From JBDTSW01 sp963807385 (GTDB lineage: Bacteria > Actinomycetota > Thermoleophilia > Solirubrobacterales > 70-9), in contig CAWEBQ010000004.1 in assembly GCA_963807385.1 (NCBI GenBank), positions 62,001 to 126,000 of the forward strand: DNA of 64,000 nucleotides, in the 5' to 3' direction. This document shows, in pieces, positions 56,767 to 64,000 of the stretch (within the stretch, counting starts at the first letter, position 1; the number at the start of each line of letters is the position of its first letter). The position numbers and the translations under genes were made by a program. The notes under the pieces are model-generated. The model did not search any database, had not been told where the DNA came from, and saw only the letters and a list, made by a program, of their open reading frames with translations.

Positions 56767-57645
56767 ATGCCAGCAGCATTGACCGGAGCGCTGCGCGCCC
56801 TCCTCTACGTGCTCGTCGGCCTGACCTTTGTCGCCGGCACCCAGCTCTTCGTGCTGGCCGAGCACACCGACGAGTACTGGTCTTGGGAGATCTCCTCGGC
56901 GATGACCGCCGCCTTCCTTGGTGCCGGCTTCTGGTCGGCGGCGGTGATCTCCTACTGGGCGTCGCGCCAGCGCGACTGGGTGCGCGCCCGCGTGCCTGTG
57001 CCCACCATCCTCATCGTTGCGACGCTGCTATTGATCGCCACGCTCGACCACGTCGAGGAGTTCGAGGGCCTCTTGGGCATCGCCTGGATCGAGGTCTACG
57101 CCGCCTTCGCACCGATCATGATCGCGCTGGTCGTACGCCAGCTCGCCCTCGGCGGCCCCAACCCGCACTCGGGCGAGCACGTGCCCTCGCTCCTGCGGGC
57201 CGTGCTCGCCGTGCAGGCCGTAGCGCTGCTGGCGGCCGGGATCGCGCTCTATGTCGGCTCGGCGGGGCTGCGTGCCGACCTCTGGCCCTGGGAGTTGACA
57301 CCGCTGACCGCGAAGGCGATCGGCACCTGGTTGGTTGGGATCGGTGCGATCGCTGCGTACATCGCGTTCGTCGACGACCGCCGCGACCTCCCCGGCAACT
57401 CGATTGCCTATCTCGTCCTGGCCGGTGTCTCCTTCCTCGGCCTGGCCCGCTTCGGCGATGAGGTCGACTTCGGCTCGCTCAGCGGTATCGCCTTCGTCGC
57501 GCTTCTGGCCAGTGTGCTGGCCGCTGGCATCTATGGAGCGCTCATCTGCCTACGCGAGGGGCGCTACGCGCCATCCAGGCCGCCTGGGGGAGTTCCCGTC
57601 GAGCTGCGCGAGCCGTCGCGCGATCGCTCCGAGCAGCGGGCCTAG
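56767..57645 (+). CDS. Polytopic membrane protein of unknown function
   Basis: A 292-residue protein with about eight predicted spans, such as 'RALLYVLVGLTFVAGTQLFV', 'TILIVATLLLIATLDHVEEF' and 'GIAFVALLASVLAAGIYGAL'. Charged loops like 'EHTDEYWSWEISSA' are conserved-looking. I do not recognise a named family. It starts at ATG 56767. The gap that follows (57646-57864, 219 bp) has no gene I can support. Confidence 0.65.
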   Translation: MPAALTGALRALLYVLVGLTFVAGTQLFVLAEHTDEYWSWEISSAMTAAFLGAGFWSAAVISYWASRQRDWVRARVPVPTILIVATLLLIATLDHVEEFEGLLGIAWIEVYAAFAPIMIALVVRQLALGGPNPHSGEHVPSLLRAVLAVQAVALLAAGIALYVGSAGLRADLWPWELTPLTAKAIGTWLVGIGAIAAYIAFVDDRRDLPGNSIAYLVLAGVSFLGLARFGDEVDFGSLSGIAFVALLASVLAAGIYGALICLREGRYAPSRPPGGVPVELREPSRDRSEQRA

Positions 57646-57864
57646 TCCGTTGGGCGGGAGCGCCGGTCACGCCCCCGAAGCCGATCACGGTGGCGTTTCC
57701 CGGATGGCTGCCATCGTGACTGCCGCCGCTCTCCTCGATCTCGTTGCTGCCGATGTTGGCGATCGGGCTGGCGCTCAGCCCTGCAGTTCCCGGCGGAGCC
57801 AAGGACATCGCCATGATCCTCGGTACGCGCGATGCTCGCGTGAGGGCGTTAGCCGTTCTCATCG

Positions 57865-58524
57865 CTATCCCCCCACCGCGAAGAGGTCGATTTCCGGCTG
57901 CTGATAGATGGCGTCACCGTCCTGCTCGTTGCAGTGGAGGGTGATGGTGTCCGATTTGGGGTCGTTCGAGCCGGGCCCTTGCGGCGTCGTCGAGCCCACC
58001 ATCGTCAGATGTCCGCTACTTGACGCCTGTGCCTGTTCGATCGTGGTGGTCCCCCGCCGCAACTGGCAACTGCTCTCCGCGAAGGCGTTGCCGAGGACGC
58101 GCGCGGTCGCGATGACGAGCGCGGGGCTCTCGTCGATGAAGTCTCGCTGAACGCCGACGCAGCTGACGAAGGTGCTGCTGCTGGGGTTGCAGAGCGCGTC
58201 CGACTGCGAGCTCGCGGCAGCAGCCAGCTTTAGCGTCGACTCGTCGATATCGGAGCCATCGAGCGAGTTGGCGCCTACGTCCACACCTCTGAGCGAGCCG
58301 TTGGCGACGTCCAAACTGCCGACGGTGCCATCGGCCAGCTTGGTGCCGTCGATCGCGTCGGTCGCGACCTCCGCGGCCTGTACGTGACCGTCCTTGATGT
58401 GCTTCGAGCGGACGCTGTCGGGACTGAGCCCGGCAGCCCAGGCGCTGCCCAGGCCTAGCGCGAAGAACAACGCGACGTAGCCGACGACGTTTGACCGGAT
58501 GTGGGTGTTGACGCGTAATGACAT
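57865..58524 (-). CDS. Exported solenoid-repeat protein (paralogue of 55683-56588)
   Basis: About 219 residues. The N-terminus 'IRSNVVGYVALFFALGLGSA' matches the paralogue's 'RSNALGLVAIFIALAGTA'. A run of pentapeptide-like repeats follows ('KHIKDGHVQAAEVATDAIDG', 'GTVGSLDVANGSLRGVDVG'). The C-terminal beta domain has the Cys pair and ends 'QQPEIDLFAVGG'. ATG 58524 has AAAGGAG seven bases before it; the frame open to 58809 is not used. A surface role is likely. Confidence 0.72.
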   Translation of the reverse strand: MSLRVNTHIRSNVVGYVALFFALGLGSAWAAGLSPDSVRSKHIKDGHVQAAEVATDAIDGTKLADGTVGSLDVANGSLRGVDVGANSLDGSDIDESTLKLAAAASSQSDALCNPSSSTFVSCVGVQRDFIDESPALVIATARVLGNAFAESSCQLRRGTTTIEQAQASSSGHLTMVGSTTPQGPGSNDPKSDTITLHCNEQDGDAIYQQPEIDLFAVGG

Positions 58525-58621
58525 GTCTGCTCCTTTGTCAGTTGGCTTTCCGCAGATCGCCTCGACGACCAGCTTCCGTTTGTTCGCGTAGCTAGATGCC
58601 CGATGGCTCTCCGCGGCATGT

Positions 58622-58864
58622 TCACGGGATCCGCACCTCCCGGACCGCGGCGACCTCGCTGCGCTCCGCGATCCAGTCGGGGAGCAGCGCGAGGGCCGCG
58701 ACCCGGGTTTCGGCCTCGACCCGCCACCACAGATGGTGGTCGCCCTCGACGCACGAGCTGAGCGTCCAGTGCCGGCGAAGCGGGCTCTCGACCCCCTGCC
58801 AGGCGGCAAACGCCACCCGGCAGAGCGCCGGGTCGTGGCGGTGGGTGATGAAGAAGGTGCTCAC
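58622..58864 (-). CDS. Small hypothetical protein
   Basis: An 80-residue protein, 'STFFITHRHDPALCRVAFAA...', with Trp-rich 'EGDHHLWWRVEAETR' in the middle. The order of strands resembles a ferredoxin-like fold, but I recognise no named family. GTG 58864 is chosen as the start because the conserved-looking part begins there. The conserved near-palindrome lies 32 bases upstream, so it may belong to the same regulon. Confidence 0.55.
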   Translation of the reverse strand: MSTFFITHRHDPALCRVAFAAWQGVESPLRRHWTLSSCVEGDHHLWWRVEAETRVAALALLPDWIAERSEVAAVREVRIP

Positions 58865-58895
58865 GGGACCAGCATCGGCCCCCTCGAGGGGGCCG

Positions 58896-58918
58896 GGTAT
58901 GGGGGAGATGCCTACTTC
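58896..58918. promoter_or_regulatory. Conserved near-palindrome, copy B
   Basis: GGTATGGGGGAGATGCCTACTTC, identical to copy A at 19 of the first 20 bases. It lies 32 bases upstream of the 80-residue gene and just after the 3' end of the large LuxR gene. Confidence 0.6.
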
Positions 58919-58940
58919 TCGGGTGGTCCGGCGGCCGCGC

Positions 58941-61900
58941 TCAGGCCTCGAGCCGCCCCGCCGCCTCGCGCGCAAGCTCCGCCCGCCCGGAGATGTCGAG
59001 CTTCGCGTAGATGTGGGAGAGGTGCGTCTTCACGGTCGAGCGCGAGACGAACATCCGCTCGGCGATCTCGGGGTTGGTCAGGCCCTCGTGGATACGGCGG
59101 GCGACCTCGACCTCGGTCGGGGTGAGGCTCTCCCACCCGCCCGAGGGGCGCTTTCGCTCGCCGCGGGCCCGGCGAAGCCAGGCGATCGCCTCGGCCTCTT
59201 CGAGCGCCGCGCCCTCGGCGTGGGCGGCCCCGAACGCCTCCGGCCCGAGCGCGTCGCGCACCCGCTGGCGAAGCTCCTCGACCTCCTCGCGCTGGTGTTT
59301 CCAGGCGACCAGGCCGGTGTCCTCGCGCACCCGGGCGGCGGCGCCGAGGATGCGGGCGGCCTCCTCGTGGCTCTCGAGGCCGGCGGCGACCTCGGCGAGG
59401 GCCTCGAGGACGCGGGGGAGGTAGAGGCGGAACCCGCCGGCGCTGAAAACGTCGAGCGCCTGGTCGAGGAGGACCTGCGCCTTGGCCCATTCGCCGGTCT
59501 GGGCGGCGAGGCGCCCCTGGGTGAGTTCCGCCACGGCGACGAGGAAGCGGTTGTCGAGCCTCTCGGCGCGCTCCCGCGCCTGGGCGGCTACGCTCGCCGC
59601 CTCCTCGGGTTCGCCGAGAAGCCGAAGCGTCTCGGCCAGCCAGCAGCGCGCGTATAGCGCAGACTTCTGATCGACCACCTCCAGCTTGAGGTGCACCTCG
59701 ATGCGGGTCCGGGCTCCTTGGAGATCTCCGGCGGCGGCCTGGATGTACTCGGCCGCGCTCTCAACCGGCCCAGCGGCGAGCCCCGCCCCGACCGATAAGC
59801 CGTGCTCGCGTACCGGCAGCACGGCCTGCAGGGCCTGGTCGGCGCGCCCGGCGTCTGCGTCGAGCTGGCACAGCCACGCGCGGCCGAACGTGCTCACGTT
59901 CGGCTCTCCCGCGACCTGCCCGGCGGCGATCCCACGATCGAACATCTCCCGCGCCTTGGAGTGCTCGCCCGTCGCCCAGCGGGCGAGGCCATGCCCGACG
60001 TAGTGCCAGGCGAGCCGCTCGGCGAGGCCGATCCGCTCGATCGTCGGTAGAACGGCGTCGAGCAGTCGCCGCATCGGCTCGTACTCCTCGTTGAAGAAGT
60101 GGCTGTAGGCGAGGTTCTGAGCAGCGACCACCGCGCCCCACTCGTCGCCTGTCGCCTGGGCCAGTTTGTACGCGGAAGCAAGCTGCTCGCGGGCTGCGAC
60201 CAAGTCGGCGAAGACGAAGAGGCCGATGCCGATCGCATTGCGGGCGCCGATCTCCGCTCGGCGGTCGCCGACCGCCTCCGCCTCCTCGAGCGCGTCTTCG
60301 CCGAGGCGGATCGCCTCCTCGAACCGGCCGGCGTGCGCCCGCAGGTAGGCGCGACCTCCCATCACCCGGGCCCGCAGCGGCGAGCGCTCCTGGGCTTCGG
60401 CGGCACCCAGAGCCCTGGCGCACGCCGCCTCGGCACTGGCGCTCCCTCCGCGCGACAGCCACCAGACGAAAAGAGCCTCGCAAAGCCGTAGCGCCTTCTC
60501 CGCATCAGTGTCCGCCGCTCGGTCGGTGGCGACTTCGAGGTTCGCCGCCTCGGCGTCCAGCAGGTCAAGGCATTCCGAATGGCGCGGGCTCATAAGGGCC
60601 GAGCCGATGTCAGCGCTCCAGACGACGAACCAATCCCGGTGGCGGTCGCGCATCCCGTCAAGCTCCCCCTCCGCCTCCAGGCGCTCGAGCGCGAACTGGC
60701 GGACGGTCTCCAGCAGCGTGTAGCGAAGCTCGGCTCCCCGCTCCTCGGACTGGACCAGCGACTTGTCGATCAGCGAGGCGAGGAGCTCGAGGACGTCGGC
60801 GCCCTCGAGCGGCTCGGCCGCGCAGACCGACTCGGCGGCCTCGAGGGTGAAGCCGCCGATGAAGACCCCGAGGCGGCGAAGCAGCACCTGCTCGTCGTCG
60901 CTGAGCAGGTCGTGGCTCCACTCGACCGAGGCGCGCAGGGTCTGCTGGCGTGGCATCGTCGCGCGGTCGCCGCCCCGGAGCAGCCGGAAGCGGTCGGAGA
61001 GCCCGTCGGCGATCTGCGCCGGCGAGAGGTGACGAAGCCGGGCGGCGGCGAGCTCGATCGCCAGCGGCATTCCGTCGAGCGAGCGGCAGATCGCGGCGGC
61101 CGTCGCCCGGTTCTCGTCGGTGATCTCAAACCCGGGCTTGACCTTGCGGGCTCGCTCGCGAAACAGGACGAGCGCGTCGGAGCTGCCCGCCCCGGCCTCC
61201 TCCTCCGCGGGCAACGACAGCGACGGCACCCGCCACTCGGTCTCGCCGGCGAGCCGAAGCGGCTCGCGGCTGGTGGCGACGACGGTGACCGACGGGCAGG
61301 CGCGAAGCAGCGTGTCGGCGACCTCGACGGCGCCGTCGATCAGGTGCTCGCAGTTGTCGAGGCAGACCAAGGCGGTGCGCGTGGAGAGGTAGAGGGCGAC
61401 GGCGTCGAGGTCGCTCTGGCCGGGCAGGGGGCGGACGCCGAGCAGCTGGGCGAGCGCCGGCCCCGCCATCGCCGGGTCGGTGACCGCCGCCAGCTCGACC
61501 CAGCAGGTGCCGTCGGGGTGGCCGGCGGTGAGCTGGGCGCAGAGGCGGATCGCGAGCCGGGTCTTGCCGGCGCCGCCGGCCCCGGTCAGGGTCAAAAGCC
61601 GGGTGTCCGAGAGCGCGGCGCGGGCCTCCTCGAGCTCGCGCTCGCGGCCGACGAAGCTCGTGAGCTCGGCCGGGAGGTTCGACGGGGGACCCTCTGCGGG
61701 CGCGGGCAGCGGCGCGGCCTCGGCAAGCTTGGGGTGAACGAGCGCGAAGACGCGCTCGGGGCGCTCGAGGTCGCGCAGGGCGTGGGTGCCGAGGTCACGA
61801 ACCTCCGCTCCCTCCGGGAGCGTGTCGGCGACGAGGTCGCGAGTCGCGCCCGAGAGCAGCACCTGTCCACCCGCCGCCAGCCCTCGTAGCCGGGCGCAGC

Positions 61901-62456
61901 GCGAGAGCGCGACCCCGGCGTAGTTGGAGGCGTCGCGAAGCTCGGCCTCGCCGGTGTGGAGGGCGATCCGGACCCGCAGCTCGGCTCCCCCGGGCCAGGG
62001 CTCCGAGGCGAGGGCGAGCTGGGCCTCAAGCGCCGCCGCCAGCGCTTCCGAGGGGCGTTCGAAGGCGGCGACGATGCTGTCGCCCTCGCCCTGCTCGACG
62101 GGGCGCACGCCCCCGTGGGCGGAGATCGCAGCGTCGAGGAGCTCGTAGTGGCGGGCGACCGCCACCACCATCGCATCCGGGGCCGCCTGCCAGAGGCGGG
62201 TCGAGCCCTCGATGTCGGTGAGCACGAAGGTGACGGTTCCCGTCGGCAGCGCCGCGGGCGTGAGCTGGGCGTCTTCAGGCAGGCTTCTCCCCCGTCGCGT
62301 GGCCGCTGATCCCGAGCCGGGATTCTCCCATAGGGGACGCGGGTGGGCAAGCGCATCGCCGGCGTCCAGGGCCCTCGGCGGCAGCGCTCGGGGCGGGGCG
62401 CCTGGTGCCGGTGATGAACTGGCGCTACGCCGCGGGCAACGCGCTCGCCCGGCCAA
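58941..62456 (-). CDS. Multidomain LuxR regulator: nucleotide-cyclase homology, NB-ARC/AAA ATPase, TPR, LuxR HTH
   Basis: Up to 1171 residues. A class III cyclase-like domain lies at ~72-225 ('FVLTDIEGSTRLWQ', 'QGEGDSIVAAF' with both metal Asp). Its 'ALSRCARL' lacks the usual catalytic Asn, so activity may be lost. The STAND ATPase (~265-600) has Walker A 'LTGAGGAGKTRLA', 'LVCLDNCEHLID' and 'LDGMPLAIELAAARL'. TPR-like helices span ~600-1080, and the LuxR HTH ends it ('LTPTEVEVARRIHEGLTNPE', 'STVKTHLSHIYAKL'). The only standard start is TTG 62456, overlapping the next gene's stop. Homology starts ~70 residues later, near CTG 62282. Confidence 0.88.
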   Translation of the reverse strand: MAGRARCPRRSASSSPAPGAPPRALPPRALDAGDALAHPRPLWENPGSGSAATRRGRSLPEDAQLTPAALPTGTVTFVLTDIEGSTRLWQAAPDAMVVAVARHYELLDAAISAHGGVRPVEQGEGDSIVAAFERPSEALAAALEAQLALASEPWPGGAELRVRIALHTGEAELRDASNYAGVALSRCARLRGLAAGGQVLLSGATRDLVADTLPEGAEVRDLGTHALRDLERPERVFALVHPKLAEAAPLPAPAEGPPSNLPAELTSFVGRERELEEARAALSDTRLLTLTGAGGAGKTRLAIRLCAQLTAGHPDGTCWVELAAVTDPAMAGPALAQLLGVRPLPGQSDLDAVALYLSTRTALVCLDNCEHLIDGAVEVADTLLRACPSVTVVATSREPLRLAGETEWRVPSLSLPAEEEAGAGSSDALVLFRERARKVKPGFEITDENRATAAAICRSLDGMPLAIELAAARLRHLSPAQIADGLSDRFRLLRGGDRATMPRQQTLRASVEWSHDLLSDDEQVLLRRLGVFIGGFTLEAAESVCAAEPLEGADVLELLASLIDKSLVQSEERGAELRYTLLETVRQFALERLEAEGELDGMRDRHRDWFVVWSADIGSALMSPRHSECLDLLDAEAANLEVATDRAADTDAEKALRLCEALFVWWLSRGGSASAEAACARALGAAEAQERSPLRARVMGGRAYLRAHAGRFEEAIRLGEDALEEAEAVGDRRAEIGARNAIGIGLFVFADLVAAREQLASAYKLAQATGDEWGAVVAAQNLAYSHFFNEEYEPMRRLLDAVLPTIERIGLAERLAWHYVGHGLARWATGEHSKAREMFDRGIAAGQVAGEPNVSTFGRAWLCQLDADAGRADQALQAVLPVREHGLSVGAGLAAGPVESAAEYIQAAAGDLQGARTRIEVHLKLEVVDQKSALYARCWLAETLRLLGEPEEAASVAAQARERAERLDNRFLVAVAELTQGRLAAQTGEWAKAQVLLDQALDVFSAGGFRLYLPRVLEALAEVAAGLESHEEAARILGAAARVREDTGLVAWKHQREEVEELRQRVRDALGPEAFGAAHAEGAALEEAEAIAWLRRARGERKRPSGGWESLTPTEVEVARRIHEGLTNPEIAERMFVSRSTVKTHLSHIYAKLDISGRAELAREAAGRLEA

Positions 62457-64000
62457 GGGCGGCGCCGACCGCGGCTCGTGACCGGATTCCGAGCTTGTCG
62501 AAGACGCGTGCGAGATGCTTCTCGACCGTCTTCGGGGAGACGTGAAGCTCCGCTCCGATCTCCTTGTTCGTCAATCCCTGGGCTACGCGGTGGGCCACCT
62601 GGGTCTCGCGCTCGCTCAGGGGCGAGCCGTCCGGACGCGTACGGGCGCGCCGGGCGACCCGCTCGCCGCACAGGCGGAGAGCCCTCGCTGCCGCCGCCCG
62701 ATGGCCCTCCGCGCCGCATGCCTCGAGCTCGCGGTGGGCGCGTCGCAGCTCGGCCAGGGCCACCTCACGCTCGCCTCGCTCGCAGAGCGCCCTGCCCGCC
62801 AGCAGCCGGCAACGACCGGCCTCGACGGGCGATCCGGCCTCGGCCGCAGCCGCTGCGGCCCCGCGAGCCATCGCGAGGGCCTCGACGGCGTCGCCGCGGG
62901 CAAGCGCGAGGGCCGCCCGGCCGCGCAGCGAGTAGCAGCCGGCGAGGGGAAGCCGAGCGGGGGCGGCATCTACGACGTCGAGCGCCTCGTGGGCCCCCTC
63001 CGGGTCGCCCTGGTCGAACCGCGCTCTCGCAACTGCCTCGATGCAGAAGGCCCGGAGTGGCAGCCCACCGAGCCCGTCGCCCGTAGGCGGCACGAACTCG
63101 GCGGCGGCGACCAGGTCGCCCAGCTCGATGGATGCGGTGGCGAGCAGTTCCACCGCGCTCGCTCCCAGCGAGCTCGGACCGTCGTTCGGCGCGAGCTCGC
63201 GAGCCTCATCCGCGTACCCATGCGCGCTGCGATGGTTCCCGGCCTCCAGCTCCACCCACGAGGCGAAGACAAGCGCCAGCGCCAGGGGCTGCTGCGCGCC
63301 CCCAAGCCGGGCGGTCTCGACGGCATCCTCGGCCGTAGCTCTGGCCGCGGGGATGCGCCCGGCCGATGCGAGCGCCCCCCCCAGAATCGCCAGCATCGGG
63401 CCGAGAAAGCAGCCGCTCCCACTTCGGCGCGCGAGCGCCACGCCCCGTTCGAGATGACGGATGGCCTCGTCGAGCCAGCCGAGTGTGAACTCGGCGCTTC
63501 CGAGGTGACAGACGGCGCCGAGGCGCGCTGTGAGCGCGAGGTCTCCCGCAGCGTCCACGGTCGCGCTGGCGGTGCGGGCGTACGCCGCGGCTTCGTGGCC
63601 GAGCCCGGCCAGCGCGCACCGCATCGCCAGCGCCGCGGCGACCGCGCCCCGGTGAAGCGGATCGGGAAGGTTCTCGGCCGCCGCCAGCATGCGCTCGCCG
63701 CGCTCCAACATCTGGCGCTCGTCCTCGTCGGTGCATGAGTCCGCGAGCAGCTCCACCTCCAAGTCGAGACGCTCGACCACGCTCTTGGGCGGCAGCGCCT
63801 CCAGCGCGAGGTGGAGTCGGGCCTGAGCCTCGTGGCGACGGCCCGAGAGACGGTCGATCCTCGCGCCCGTCGCGATCAGGCGCGCCCGCTGCTGGGGGCG
63901 GTCGCCGGGTACCAGCGCGAGCGCTTCGTCCAGGCGCTGCCGCGCGTCCTCGAGGCGCCCCGCCTCCGCGAGGCTGCGACCCAGTGCGAGCATCGTGCCC
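62425..64000 (-). CDS. LuxR-family regulator, C-terminal part (cut by window edge)
   Basis: At least 522 residues; the frame is open through the right edge, so the N-terminal part, probably an ATPase, is missing. The visible portion is TPR-like helices ('LAEAGRLEDARQRLDEALAL', 'LGWLDEAIRHLERGVALARR') and a LuxR HTH ('LSERETQVAHRVAQGLTNKE', 'VSPKTVEKHLARVFDKLGI'). Its 3' end overlaps the next LuxR gene's nominal TTG by 32 bases, so the two are probably co-transcribed. The signals are unknown. Confidence 0.88.
   Translation of the reverse strand, partial: GTMLALGRSLAEAGRLEDARQRLDEALALVPGDRPQQRARLIATGARIDRLSGRRHEAQARLHLALEALPPKSVVERLDLEVELLADSCTDEDERQMLERGERMLAAAENLPDPLHRGAVAAALAMRCALAGLGHEAAAYARTASATVDAAGDLALTARLGAVCHLGSAEFTLGWLDEAIRHLERGVALARRSGSGCFLGPMLAILGGALASAGRIPAARATAEDAVETARLGGAQQPLALALVFASWVELEAGNHRSAHGYADEARELAPNDGPSSLGASAVELLATASIELGDLVAAAEFVPPTGDGLGGLPLRAFCIEAVARARFDQGDPEGAHEALDVVDAAPARLPLAGCYSLRGRAALALARGDAVEALAMARGAAAAAAEAGSPVEAGRCRLLAGRALCERGEREVALAELRRAHRELEACGAEGHRAAAARALRLCGERVARRARTRPDGSPLSERETQVAHRVAQGLTNKEIGAELHVSPKTVEKHLARVFDKLGIRSRAAVGAALGRASALPAA

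Noticed and set aside
57542..57862. 106-codon minus-strand frame in and beyond the 57646-57864 gap
   Set aside because: It runs into the membrane-protein gene, lacks a ribosome site and has no recognisable motif.
60579..61889. 436-codon plus-strand frame opposite the LuxR gene
   Set aside because: Antisense of a well-supported STAND ATPase; no domain of its own.

Overview
The window is high-GC, densely coded chromosomal DNA from what looks like an actinobacterium of the class Thermoleophilia (Solirubrobacterales-like). This placement is an inference from content. The signs are frequent GTG/TTG starts, ATGA/GTGA overlaps, several LuxR-type ATPases, secreted solenoid proteins of a type I associate with this order, a c-di-AMP riboswitch in front of an Rpf-like gene, and menaquinone-linked respiration. 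No plasmid, phage or CRISPR hallmarks were seen. One edge cuts a glycosyltransferase (left) and the other a LuxR regulator (right).

Region by region: 0-6.5 kb is an envelope polysaccharide locus (three glycosyltransferases, an NAD-dependent sugar epimerase/decarboxylase, a Wzy/O-antigen-ligase-like protein with TPRs and a tiny LPXTG protein). 6.5-10.3 kb holds two secreted proteins, the relic of a paralogue, and a DksA/TraR-type protein. 10.4-14.5 kb holds a cold-shock gene with its terminator, a ydaO-type c-di-AMP riboswitch with an Rpf-like transglycosylase, an ECF sigma factor fused to an anti-sigma-like zinc/membrane module, and small secreted or membrane proteins. 14.6-21.5 kb is a FadR-type regulator plus an operon of permease, glutamine-synthetase-like ligase, C26 hydrolase, aldehyde dehydrogenase and SDR; together these suggest gamma-glutamylation and oxidation of ethanolamine or a related amine. 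21.5-22.2 kb is a RAYT transposase bracketed by REP-like repeats whose paired form recurs at 41.6 kb.

22.2-30.5 kb holds a CpsB-like phosphatase, a GATase, a secreted M14 carboxypeptidase with RTX repeats, a drug-exporter-like ABC operon divergent from a MarR gene, and a YmdB-like phosphodiesterase. 30.5-38 kb holds a Tat-exported amine oxidase, a second ABC exporter, TfoX-N, then hemB - fused siroheme-decarboxylase-like gene - hemL. 38-41.6 kb holds a secreted PLC-like protein and an MFS pump divergent from its TetR regulator.

41.7-49.5 kb is bioenergetic and housekeeping: a Bacillus-like bc complex (Rieske, cytochrome b, subunit IV-cytochrome c), UbiE/MenG and a polyprenyl synthase for menaquinone, dcd, and tatA-tatC. 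49.5-50.4 kb is an XRE/nucleotidyltransferase pair with a perfect operator palindrome. 50.47-54.6 kb starts with tRNA-Lys(CTT), followed by two further copies of its 3' 43 bp, which divide the interval into two cassettes; this resembles tandem integration scars without an integrase. 54.6-64 kb carries secreted RTX-like and solenoid proteins, a membrane protein, and two large LuxR regulators. A conserved near-palindrome (GGTATGGGGGAGATNCCTAC) occurs twice here and may link some of these genes to one regulator.
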